A stretch of DNA of 64,000 nt from DASWJS01 sp036397035 (GTDB taxonomy: Bacteria > Actinomycetota > AC-67), in contig DASWJS010000034.1 in NCBI GenBank assembly GCA_036397035.1, positions 32,267-96,266 on the forward strand, read 5' to 3'. Shown piece after piece: positions 42,539 through 50,319 of the stretch. Numbering within the stretch: the first letter of the stretch is position 1; each line of letters starts with the position of its first letter. A model generated the notes under the pieces. It was not told the origin of the DNA and searched no databases. It saw only the letters and a list, made by a program, of their open reading frames with translations. A program made the position numbers and the translations under genes.

Positions 42539-43687
42539 ATGGCCGATCGCACCCCGGTAATCGCCGGCGTCGCAGAGAGCGCGCTCGGGATCACCAACCG
42601 AACGATCCTCGACCTGCAGGCCGAGGCGGTCGCCGGCGCGCTCGACGATGCGGGGCTCGCGCTGCGCGACGTCGACGGCTTGTTCACGACTGCGGTGTCG
42701 CGCTTTAGCGTCGCGCAGGTGGCCGAATACCTCGGCATCGTGCCGACGTCGTCGGACGGGACGATGGCGGGCGGCTCGTCCTACGAGATGTTCGTCGCGC
42801 ACGCGGCGGAGGCGATTCGCGCCGGTCATTGCGAGGTCGCGCTGATCAGCTACGCGAACAACCAGCGCAGCGCGAAGTCGCGCACGTTCGGCGGCGTGAT
42901 CGACGAGCACACGCCCGAGGCGCAGTTCGAGCAGCCCTATGCGCCGCTCAACCCGATCTCGCTCTACGCGATGGCGGCGCGCCGGCACATGCACGAGTTC
43001 GGCACGACGAGCGAGCAGCTCGCGGAGGTCGCCGTCGCCGCTCGGGCGTGGGCGCTGCGCAACCCCGTCGCCTTCCGCTACGGGAAGGGACCGCTCACGG
43101 TCGAGGACGTGCTCGGGAGCGAGATGATCAGCGACCCGCTCCACGCGCTCGACTGCTGCCTGATCACCGACGGCGGGGGAGCGGTCGTGATGACGACGGC
43201 CGAGCGCGCCCGCCACCTGCCGAAGCGGGCCGTTCGGGTGCTCGGCCACGGCGAAGCGACGACCAACCAGGGGATGGCGAGCATCCCCGACCTCACCGAC
43301 ACCGGCGCGCGTGTCGCCGGCACGCGCGCGTACGCGATGGCCGGCCTCGGGCCGGGGGACGTCGACGTGGCCCAGGTGTACGACTCCTTCACGATCACCG
43401 TCCTGACCGAGCTGGAGGCGCTCGGGTTCTGCGAGCGCGGCGAGGCCGGGTCGTTCGTCGAGGGCGGCCGCATCGCTCCCGGCGGAGACTTCCCCATGAA
43501 CACCTCGGGCGGCGGGCTGAGCTACTGCCACCCCGGCGTGTTCGGGATCCTGCTCGTCGTCGAGGCGGTGCGCCAGCTCCGCGGCGAGTGCGGCGAGCGC
43601 CAGGTCCCCGGGGCCGAGGTCGCGCTGTGTCACGGGACCGGCGGCATCCTCAGCACGCACGCCACGGTCATCGTCGGGCTGGACTAG
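42539..43687 (+). CDS. SCP2-type thiolase-like protein lacking the nucleophilic Cys
   Basis: 382-residue thiolase-fold protein. Where thiolases carry the acyl-accepting Cys the sequence reads TMAGGSSYEMFVAHAAEAI, with Ser at 80/81. The C-terminal part keeps GLGPGDVDVAQVYDSFTITV, NTSGGGLSYCHPGVFG and LCHGTGGILSTHATVIV. This Cys-less subgroup includes Ltp2-type retro-aldolases that cleave steroid side chains together with a DUF35 partner; the next gene here is a DUF35 protein. I start at ATG 42539. Retro-aldol cleavage of a hydroxyacyl-CoA is thus the best hypothesis. Confidence 0.88.
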   Translation: MADRTPVIAGVAESALGITNRTILDLQAEAVAGALDDAGLALRDVDGLFTTAVSRFSVAQVAEYLGIVPTSSDGTMAGGSSYEMFVAHAAEAIRAGHCEVALISYANNQRSAKSRTFGGVIDEHTPEAQFEQPYAPLNPISLYAMAARRHMHEFGTTSEQLAEVAVAARAWALRNPVAFRYGKGPLTVEDVLGSEMISDPLHALDCCLITDGGGAVVMTTAERARHLPKRAVRVLGHGEATTNQGMASIPDLTDTGARVAGTRAYAMAGLGPGDVDVAQVYDSFTITVLTELEALGFCERGEAGSFVEGGRIAPGGDFPMNTSGGGLSYCHPGVFGILLVVEAVRQLRGECGERQVPGAEVALCHGTGGILSTHATVIVGLD

Positions 43688-43697
43688 GTTGACGCCG

Positions 43698-44102
43698 ATG
43701 AGCGAGCCGAGACCGATCGCGCCGCCCGACGCGGTGACCGAGCCGTGGTGGAACGCCACCAGGGAAGGACGGCTCATGGTCCAGCGCTGCGCGACGTGCT
43801 CGCACGTGCAGCACTACCCGCGCGGGATCTGCACCGCGTGCGGCGCGCGCGACCTCGCGCTGGTCGAGTCGTCCGGTTGCGGAACGATCTACTCGTACTC
43901 GGTCGTCCGTCGCGCGCCCCACCCCGCCCTGGAGGCGCCCTACGTCGTCGCGATCGTGCAGCTCGAGGAGGGCCCGCGGTTGCTCACCAACGTGGTCGGG
44001 TGCTCGCCCGAAGACGTACGCTGCGAGCAGCCGGTCGCGGTCGCGTGGGAGGACCTGCCCGACGGGCGCCGATTGCCGCTGTTCACACCGCAGGAGAGCT
44101 GA
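43698..44102 (+). CDS. DUF35 zinc-ribbon / OB-fold protein, partner of the thiolase-like protein
   Basis: 134-residue protein with an N-terminal rubredoxin-like zinc ribbon: C31 and C34 in QRCATCSHVQ, C45 and C48 in GICTACGARD. The rest is an OB-fold (SGCGTIYSYSVVRRAP, APYVVAIVQLEEGPRLLTNV). DUF35 proteins bind thiolase-like enzymes and acyl-CoA substrates and are required for activity in several systems. The ATG at 43698 lies 10 bases after the thiolase stop; a TTG three codons earlier is an alternative. Strong support for a two-component aldolase or thiolase. Confidence 0.92.
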   Translation: MSEPRPIAPPDAVTEPWWNATREGRLMVQRCATCSHVQHYPRGICTACGARDLALVESSGCGTIYSYSVVRRAPHPALEAPYVVAIVQLEEGPRLLTNVVGCSPEDVRCEQPVAVAWEDLPDGRRLPLFTPQES

Positions 44103-44103
44103 C

Positions 44104-45252
44104 ATGGACTTCAACCTGAGCGAGGAGCAAGCGGCCTTCCAGAAGGTCATGCGCGAGTTCGTCGACGACCACATCCGGCCGGTCGCGCGCGACTGGGAGC
44201 ACGAGGGTCGCTACCCGGCCGAGATCATCGACAAGATGAAGGAGATGGGCCTGTTCGGGATCACGATCCCGGAGGCCTACGGCGGGCTCGACGCCGACCT
44301 CGTGTCGCTCGCGATCGTGTTCGAGGAGATCTCGAAGGCGTGGATGGGCGTCGCCGGCACGATCGGCTCGCACTCGCTCGCCGCGCGCATGATCGCGCTG
44401 CGGGGCACGGCCGAGCAGAAGGAACGCTGGCTTGCGAAGCTCGCGACCGGGGAGGTGCGCACGGGCATCGCGCTGACCGAGCCCGACGCCGGGACCGACC
44501 TGCAGGGAATCAAGACGCGCGCCGTGCGCGACGGCGACTCCTACCTCGTGCGCGGCACCAAGACCTGGATCACCAACGCGCGTCACGCGGGGATGCTCCC
44601 CGTGCTCGTCAAGACCGACCCCGACGCCGAGCCGGCGCACAAGGGCATGAGCGTGCTGCTGATCCCGACCGACGCGCCGGGCCTCACGGTTTCCCGCGAC
44701 CTGGGCAAGCTCGGCTACAAGGGCACCGAGTCCTGCGAGGTCGTGCTGGAGGACGTCGTGGTGCCGGCCGACGCGCTGCTCGGCGGGGAGGAAGGCCAGG
44801 GCTTGCAGCAGGTGTTGAGCGCGCTCGAGGTCGGGCGCATCAACATCGCCGCGCGCAGCGTGGGGATCGCGCAGGAGGCGCTCGACCAGGCGCTCGCGTA
44901 CGCGAAGGAGCGTCACGCCTTCGGCCAGCCGATCGCGGACTTCCAGGCGATCCAGCTCAAGCTGGCCGACATGGCGACCGAGGTGCAGGCCGCGCGCCTG
45001 CTGACGTGGTGGGCGGCCTCGCGCGGCGACGCGGGCGAGCGCATCGACATGGAAGCCGGCATGGCGAAGCTGTTCAGCTCCGAGGTCGCGATCCGCTGCT
45101 CGCTGGAGGCGATGCGCATCCACGGCGGCTACGGCTACTCGACGGAGTACGACATCGAACGCCTCTACCGCGACGCGCCGCTCATGGCGATCGGCGAGGG
45201 GACCAACGACGTGCAGAAGATCGTGATCGCCCGGAGCCTGCTGCGCGAATGA
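44104..45252 (+). CDS. Acyl-CoA dehydrogenase
   Basis: 382-residue FAD enzyme that introduces a double bond into acyl-CoA. Conserved parts: TGIALTEPDAGTDLQGIKTR (FAD/substrate binding), TWITNARHAGMLPVLVKTD, LQQVLSALEVGRINIAARSV, and the catalytic base region YRDAPLMAIGEGTNDVQKIV with Glu at about residue 365. Starts one base after the DUF35 stop and overlaps the CitE-like gene by 4 bases. It fits a beta-oxidation-like cycle with the MaoC pair upstream and the thiolase-like aldolase. Confidence 0.94.
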   Translation: MDFNLSEEQAAFQKVMREFVDDHIRPVARDWEHEGRYPAEIIDKMKEMGLFGITIPEAYGGLDADLVSLAIVFEEISKAWMGVAGTIGSHSLAARMIALRGTAEQKERWLAKLATGEVRTGIALTEPDAGTDLQGIKTRAVRDGDSYLVRGTKTWITNARHAGMLPVLVKTDPDAEPAHKGMSVLLIPTDAPGLTVSRDLGKLGYKGTESCEVVLEDVVVPADALLGGEEGQGLQQVLSALEVGRINIAARSVGIAQEALDQALAYAKERHAFGQPIADFQAIQLKLADMATEVQAARLLTWWAASRGDAGERIDMEAGMAKLFSSEVAIRCSLEAMRIHGGYGYSTEYDIERLYRDAPLMAIGEGTNDVQKIVIARSLLRE

Positions 45253-46040
45253 GCGCGCGCTCGTTCCTCTACGTCCCCGGCCATCGTGAGGACGCGCTCG
45301 CCAAGGCGGCCTCGCGCGGGGCGGACGCGCTGATCCTGGACCTGGAGGACGCGGTGCCGGTCGCGGCCAAGATGGCTGCGCGCGCGGCCGTCGCGGCGTG
45401 GCTGCGCGCGCGGCCGGAGGGCGTCGAGGCGTGGGTTCGCATCAACGCGGGCGAGGCGGGTCGCGAGGACCTCGCCGCGATCGGAGCCGCGTGCGACGGC
45501 GTTTCCGTGCCCAAGGTGTCCTCGCCCGGCGACATTCCCGCGACCGGCCTGCCGGTGATCGCGCTGATCGAGACGGCGGCGGGCGTGCTCGACGCGCGCT
45601 CGATCGCGTCGCACCCGCGCGTCGTGCGGCTCGCCGTCGGCGAGGCCGACTTGTCGGCCGAGCTGGGCGTGGAAGCCTCACCCGACGGCAACGAGCTGTG
45701 GACTGCGCGCAAGCTGGTCGTGCTGGCATCGGCGGCCGCCGGGGTCGAGCAGCCGATCGGGCCCGTCTCGACCGACTTCCGCGACCTCGACGCGCTGCGC
45801 GCGAGCACGGAGGCGTTGAAGCGCACGGGCTTCGGCGCGCGCGCCGCGATCCACCCCGCGCAGGTTCCCGCGATCAACGAGGTTTTCACGCCGGGCGCCG
45901 CGGAAGTCGAGCGGGCGCGGGCGCTCATCGCGCGCTACGAGCAAGCCGGCGGCGGCGCGACCGTCGACGACGATGGCCGCATGATCGACGAGGCGGTCGT
46001 GCGATCCGCGCGCCGCGTGATCGAACGCGCCCGGCCGTGA
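45249..46040 (+). CDS. HpcH/HpaI (CitE-like) CoA-ester lyase
   Basis: 263-residue TIM-barrel lyase of the CitE/malyl-CoA/citramalyl-CoA lyase group. The opening RSFLYVPGHREDALAKA, ADALILDLEDAVP, VIALIETAAGVLDA (metal-binding Glu) and LAVGEADLSAELG (metal-binding Asp) are characteristic, as is GARAAIHPAQVPAINEVF near the C-terminus. Expected reaction: reversible cleavage of a beta-hydroxyacyl-CoA such as malyl- or citramalyl-CoA into acetyl-CoA and an oxoacid. Overlaps the dehydrogenase stop; convergent with a secreted protein gene 6 bases away. Confidence 0.92.
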   Translation: MSARSFLYVPGHREDALAKAASRGADALILDLEDAVPVAAKMAARAAVAAWLRARPEGVEAWVRINAGEAGREDLAAIGAACDGVSVPKVSSPGDIPATGLPVIALIETAAGVLDARSIASHPRVVRLAVGEADLSAELGVEASPDGNELWTARKLVVLASAAAGVEQPIGPVSTDFRDLDALRASTEALKRTGFGARAAIHPAQVPAINEVFTPGAAEVERARALIARYEQAGGGATVDDDGRMIDEAVVRSARRVIERARP

Positions 46041-46046
46041 GGCGGG

Positions 46047-46682
46047 TTAGGGGCAGGTCGTCCCGACGGAGGCGCAGAGAGGAATCGATCCGCCCACCGA
46101 GCTTCCGTCGACGAACCCCTCGACCGAGGAGCCGGCATCCACGACGATGCTCTTTTCGCAATGGCCGGCGACGCAGATAAGCGTCTCGGAGCCGCGGCGA
46201 ACGCCCGGCGCACCGCGATTCTGGATTTCGAGGCCGGTCTTGCCGAACGTGTCGTTGCCGGCGAATCCCTTGTAGATCGTGGTGCCGCTCACGGTGGCTC
46301 CGTCGGCTCCCGCCGAAGCAGTGCCTGCCTCCGCTCCGAACGCTCCGAAATTCAAGCCCGAGCAGAAGCCGTCGAGGCATGCCGAGGGTGAGACGGTCGC
46401 GCCCGGAGTCGCGGTGAGGTTCGGGTCCGCGCGGACCTCAAACTGCACGCTCCAGCCGGGATTGAAGAAGACGCCGGCGCACGCGGCGACGCGGTCGCTT
46501 CCACCGCCGGTGCCGGTGTCCGCTCCGACGAAGACGGTCGGAGGGTTGGTTTCGCTGCCGATCCAAACCGGCACATCGCTCGGAATCGGTTCGTCGTCGC
46601 ACGAGCTGGCCGAGGCGACTCCCGCCGCCGCTACGGAGATCCCGAGCGACGCCGCCACGAGAACGGACGCGAACTTCTTCAT
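46047..46682 (-). CDS. Secreted protein with CD-x-EPIP N-terminal motif (copy A)
   Basis: 211-residue exported protein. MKKFASVLVAASLGISVAAA and VASA form the signal peptide; the mature N-terminus reads SCDDEPIPSDVPVWIGSETN then PPTVFVGADTGTG, nearly the same as in the neighbouring gene at 46720. Eight or more Cys suggest disulfides. The rest is Gly/Ser/Ala rich (FGAFGAEAGTASAGADGATV) with beta-strand character and ends GSIPLCASVGTTCP. AAGGAG lies five bases before the ATG. I do not recognise a family; with its paralogue it is likely a surface or extracellular protein. Confidence 0.85.
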   Translation of the reverse strand: MKKFASVLVAASLGISVAAAGVASASSCDDEPIPSDVPVWIGSETNPPTVFVGADTGTGGGSDRVAACAGVFFNPGWSVQFEVRADPNLTATPGATVSPSACLDGFCSGLNFGAFGAEAGTASAGADGATVSGTTIYKGFAGNDTFGKTGLEIQNRGAPGVRRGSETLICVAGHCEKSIVVDAGSSVEGFVDGSSVGGSIPLCASVGTTCP

Positions 46683-46719
46683 CACTGCTCCTTTCGCGGA
46701 CGCGGTTCTTCGGGCGCGC

Positions 46720-47352
46720 TCAGAACGGGTCGCCGGGACAGTCCATGCCGCGGCTCACGGCAAGAGGAATCGTGACCGAAGGGTCCGTCGGCTCGTCCTC
46801 GAGGTAGATGAAAACGAAGCCGGCGAAGAGGCAGAACGTCGGCGTGCAAGTCGTCCCGACGCAGGGCGGGACGTCCTCGCCGAAGAACAGCCACGGGACG
46901 ACGAACGGCACGACGTACACCCCTGTCATCTTCCCCTCGAAGGTGCCGCCGGGCCCGAGGTAAACCTTTTCGCCGTCGATCGTGAACAGCCACGGGTTGC
47001 CGGCCTCCGCTCCGATCTCCCCGGTTCCGTTGCAGACGCCGTTGAGGCACGCTTGAACGTCGAACCTCGCCCCCGGCGTCGCGGTCGTGTCGTGGTCGAC
47101 GCTGATCGTGGTGTTGACCGTCGTGCTGCCGTCGCTCGCCCAGACGCACAGCCCGCGCCACCCGTTTGCGTTCTGAGAGTCGGTATCTACGCCCACCTGG
47201 ACGGCCGGCGGGTTGTCCGGATCTCCGATAGTGATCGGGATGTCTCGCGGGATCGGCTCGTTGTCGCACGTCGTAACGGCGGCTGCGGGCGGCACGGCGC
47301 CCAGTGCGATGGCGGCGAGCACGGCCAGAGACAGGATTCTGGTGCGAGTCAT
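46720..47352 (-). CDS. Secreted protein with CD-x-EPIP N-terminal motif (copy B)
   Basis: 210-residue paralogue of the gene at 46047. Signal peptide MTRTRILSLAVLAAIALGAV with PAAA cleavage; mature start TTCDNEPIPRDIPITIGDPD and NPPAVQVGVDTDSQ. The middle shares ATPGA-x-x-x-x-x-ACL-x-G-x-C with copy A; the C-terminal half (VPFVVPWLFFGEDVPP, CLFAGFVFIYLEDEPT) is more hydrophobic and unrelated to copy A. AAGGAG precedes the ATG. Both genes are in the same direction 37 bases apart. The shared N-terminal domain is probably a beta-sandwich; the function is unknown. Confidence 0.85.
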   Translation of the reverse strand: MTRTRILSLAVLAAIALGAVPPAAAVTTCDNEPIPRDIPITIGDPDNPPAVQVGVDTDSQNANGWRGLCVWASDGSTTVNTTISVDHDTTATPGARFDVQACLNGVCNGTGEIGAEAGNPWLFTIDGEKVYLGPGGTFEGKMTGVYVVPFVVPWLFFGEDVPPCVGTTCTPTFCLFAGFVFIYLEDEPTDPSVTIPLAVSRGMDCPGDPF

Positions 47353-47475
47353 CAAACGCTCCTTCGCGATGTCGTTCCTCGTCTTGAACTCGCGTTTCGA
47401 CGGGGCCTGCACGTTCTCCTGCTTGACCTGAAATGTTCCATTCTTCGGAAAACCGAGAGCCCGAGTACCCGAGAA

Positions 47476-47509
47476 CGCCAAGAGCCGGCCGAACGGCCGG
47501 CTCTTGGCG
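47476..47509. terminator. Perfect 15-bp hairpin, terminator
   Basis: CGCCAAGAGCCGGCC, loop GAAC, GGCCGGCTCTTGGCG. It lies 15 bases after the stop of the His/Asp-rich secreted protein gene (minus strand). No T-run, but the stem is the strongest in the window. Confidence 0.75.
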
Positions 47510-47524
47510 TAGAAGAACTGTCGC

Positions 47525-48115
47525 TTAGGGCTGCTCGCCTTGGTCCCCGACTTTCTGGTCGGCGACGCTGAGGCATACGGCCTCCGCGTGGCCGGTGCCG
47601 CCGCTTCCGGTGGCGAAGGCGTTCCCGTGGAAGTCGGCGTCCGGTCCGCCGGCGACCGGGTCGACCTCGCCTTGCACGTATCCGCCCTGTCCGGCGTCGG
47701 GACGGCTGTAGCCGCCTCCGCCGACGACCTCGACGTATGCGTAGTCGTTGCGCACGACGTAGTGCCCCGTGTGCTGGTGGACGTAGAGCAGACCGGCACT
47801 GCCGAGCGTGTCGAACGCCGTCGCGCGAACGGGCTCAAACTCCGCGACGGGCACGATGCCCTTGGCGTTGTCGTGCTCCGGGTCGACGTGGTCTTCGCTG
47901 TGGCCAGTGTTCTCGTCGAAGTTCGGGTTGTCGGTGCCGTTGGGGCGCTTGTCGTTGTTCCCGTTCGCGTCCTTCGCGTGGCCTTCGCGGTAGTAGGTGT
48001 CGCAGCGCCTGGCCGACTTCCGGTTGCCGTCGGCGTTCGGGTCGTCGTGGGCGGACGCAAGCGAGCCGCCGAATGCGACGAGCCCTACGACGATGACGGC
48101 GAGCAGCTTGCGCAT
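47525..48115 (-). CDS. Secreted His/Asp/Gly-rich protein
   Basis: 196-residue exported protein. MRKLLAVIVVGLVAFGGSLASA is a clean signal peptide. The next 60 residues are hydrophilic and rich in Asp, Asn, His and Gly (DDPNADGNRKSARR, NENTGHSEDHVDPEHDNAK-like composition), which could bind Ca or other metals; the second half (LYVHQHTGHYVVRNDYAYVE, VVGGGGYSRPDAGQGGYV) is beta-rich. I chose the ATG at 48115. No family recognised. It is the first of three secreted-protein genes in this direction and is followed by a strong hairpin. Confidence 0.82.
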   Translation of the reverse strand: MRKLLAVIVVGLVAFGGSLASAHDDPNADGNRKSARRCDTYYREGHAKDANGNNDKRPNGTDNPNFDENTGHSEDHVDPEHDNAKGIVPVAEFEPVRATAFDTLGSAGLLYVHQHTGHYVVRNDYAYVEVVGGGGYSRPDAGQGGYVQGEVDPVAGGPDADFHGNAFATGSGGTGHAEAVCLSVADQKVGDQGEQP

Positions 48116-48222
48116 GACCCAGTCCTTTCCCGAAGTGGTCTTCAGCCGCTTCATTCGATCCCGGCGGGCCCGTTTCCTGCCCATGCGAGGCGGCAAAACG
48201 GGCGAAGCGACCGCGTTTCCGT

Positions 48223-50319
48223 TCAGGAAACCTCTTCGGTCGGCCGGGCGTCGCCGGCGCTCGAGCCCTGGGCGATCAACGCATCGGTCTGCTCGCGAAA
48301 CTTGGTGAGGCTCACCATGTTGAGCAGCGGCAGGCACAGCAGAAGCCCCGCGGCTTGGATTAGGAAGACGGTCGCGTAGCCGGATTCGACGCCGCCGGTC
48401 ACGACGCGCAACACCTCGTAGATCACGCCGCCGCTCGCCGTCGCGAGTCCTTCGGCGAGTGCGTGCGCGACCGTCCAGGCGCCCATGAACAACGCCGTGT
48501 AAGCGCCGCGCGCCATGCCCATCATCAGCGACAGACCCGCGACGCTGAAGACGCCGTTGCCGAGCCCGCTGATGAACAGCGAGGTCCACACCGGCGGCGC
48601 CGACGCGGTCATCGCGCCGTAGCCGAGCAGCGCGTAGGACACCGTCGAGATGACCAGCCCCCATTTGGCGAGCCTGATCGGTCCGAACTGCTCGAAGTAG
48701 GGACGGCCGGCACCGACGATCCCTACGAGGATGCCGACCATCAGCATCGCGTTGAAGGCATTGGAGGTCGCGATGTCCATGTCGAGCACCTCGCCACCGA
48801 ACGGCTCCAGGATGGCCTGCTGGAGGAAGAGGAAGATCGTGGCCACCACCATGAACAGGAAGAACAGGCGAGCCTGGCTGATGGAGGCGACGTCGACGAC
48901 GGCACGCCGGAACGTGACCCGTTTCTCGTCGGCCTCACGCTCCCGCGCGCGCCGCGGCTCTTGGCCCCACACAGCGAGGACGGTCAGCACGACGACGAGC
49001 ACGCCGACGACCGCGAAGAGCAGTCCCAGGTTCTCGGGCGTCTTGCCGGCCTCGTGCTCGCCTCCGAGGAACGACGCGGTCAAGATCACGCCGAAGAAGA
49101 TTCCGGCGATGAGTTCGAGATAGACGAGCGATGCGGCCTGCCCGCGCTCGCTCTCGGGCGCGCGGTCGGCGATGAGCGCGAAGAACACGGTGCCCGCTCC
49201 GTACATGCCGATACCCATCAGCACGAACAGCAGCAGCGAGGTGACGACGGCGCCGGCGGTGACCCCGTGCGCGAGCTGCCCGGCGACGTGCGGTGAGGCG
49301 GCGACGGCTCCGCCCGCGACGACCGCGCCGGCGATGATGTACGGGACGCGCCGGTAGCCGAACACCGGTCTGGTGTCGGACATGTGCCCGAAACCCAGCG
49401 CCAGCGGTGCGGCAAGGTTCAGCGAGGCCAGGATCGGCGCGATGATGGCGAGCGACACGGCCAGCTCGACCTTCAGAACCCGATTGAGGACGCCCAGGAT
49501 GAGCACCGAGGACATGCCCGCCGCGAACTCGCGCAATCCGAGACGCAGCACCGTCCACGTGGACAGCGTCCGGCGCGGCAAGGGCGTGGCCGGCGACGCT
49601 TTCGCCGCCACGTCGCCGAGCGCTTGTTCGAACCCGGGGTCGTCTGGGTGCATCAAGCGAGCCTGCCCGGTACGCCGTTCGTCCAGCATCGCGCCGGCGG
49701 CGCCGTGCGCCTGCACACGCCCGTCGTTGAGCACGATCACTTCGTCGGCGATCGCCTGGACGAGCATGGCATCGTGTTCGACCACGAGCACGGCGGCGCC
49801 CGATCGGTCGCGCCAGCGGGTGATGAGGGTGCAGAGCTTCTCCACCTCGGAGATCGCCAGGCCCGCCGACGGCTCGTCGAGGATCAGCAGCTCGGGCTCA
49901 TGCGCGGTCGCGACGGCGATATCCAGGATCCGCTTCATGCCCGTGGACAACTCGGATACGAAGCGGGACGCGTAGGGCGTCAGACCGAACCGGGCCATGA
50001 GCGACTCCGCGTCCCCCTTGGAGCCGGTGACGACGGCGGTCGTCTCGGCGACGGTCAACGTCGCGGGGAGCGGCGAGCCTTGGAATGCGCGTCCGATCGT
50101 GCGTCCGCTTCGCGCCGACGGCCCGGTGGACGAGCCGACCACGATTGCTCCCGAGTGCGGCACCACGCCGCAGATGGCGTCCAGAAGCGTCGTCTTGCCT
50201 GCACCGTTGGGGCCGACGACGCACACGATCTTGCCGGGCTCGACTCCGACCGACACGCGGTCCAGGATGCGCGTCGTGCCGAGCGTGACCGACACGTCGG
50301 TCAAGACCAGGCCGCTCAT
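48223..50319 (-). CDS. Fusion: Liv-type ABC ATPase + PucC-like MFS transporter
   Basis: 698-residue single frame. Residues 1-225 form an ABC ATPase of the LivG/LivF type: Walker A GPNGAGKTT (36-44), Q-loop Q80, signature LSTGMKR (124-130, degenerate), Walker B LLILDEP and switch His H182 in VVEHD. After a 30-residue linker, residues 255-690 form a 12-segment MFS transporter whose first loop, GHMSDTRPVFGYRRVPYI, is the PucC/BCD family signature. No stop or frameshift separates the halves, and reading frame and codon use are continuous. The ATG overlaps the stop of the upstream ATPase gene. An ABC importer ATPase covalently joined to a secondary carrier is unusual; function inferred from context only. 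Confidence 0.9.
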   Translation of the reverse strand: MSGLVLTDVSVTLGTTRILDRVSVGVEPGKIVCVVGPNGAGKTTLLDAICGVVPHSGAIVVGSSTGPSARSGRTIGRAFQGSPLPATLTVAETTAVVTGSKGDAESLMARFGLTPYASRFVSELSTGMKRILDIAVATAHEPELLILDEPSAGLAISEVEKLCTLITRWRDRSGAAVLVVEHDAMLVQAIADEVIVLNDGRVQAHGAAGAMLDERRTGQARLMHPDDPGFEQALGDVAAKASPATPLPRRTLSTWTVLRLGLREFAAGMSSVLILGVLNRVLKVELAVSLAIIAPILASLNLAAPLALGFGHMSDTRPVFGYRRVPYIIAGAVVAGGAVAASPHVAGQLAHGVTAGAVVTSLLLFVLMGIGMYGAGTVFFALIADRAPESERGQAASLVYLELIAGIFFGVILTASFLGGEHEAGKTPENLGLLFAVVGVLVVVLTVLAVWGQEPRRAREREADEKRVTFRRAVVDVASISQARLFFLFMVVATIFLFLQQAILEPFGGEVLDMDIATSNAFNAMLMVGILVGIVGAGRPYFEQFGPIRLAKWGLVISTVSYALLGYGAMTASAPPVWTSLFISGLGNGVFSVAGLSLMMGMARGAYTALFMGAWTVAHALAEGLATASGGVIYEVLRVVTGGVESGYATVFLIQAAGLLLCLPLLNMVSLTKFREQTDALIAQGSSAGDARPTEEVS

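Noticed and set aside
44340..46040. A 566-codon frame joining a basic protein to the CitE-like lyase
   Set aside because: The first part is a shadow of the acyl-CoA dehydrogenase; the lyase has its own overlapping ATG.
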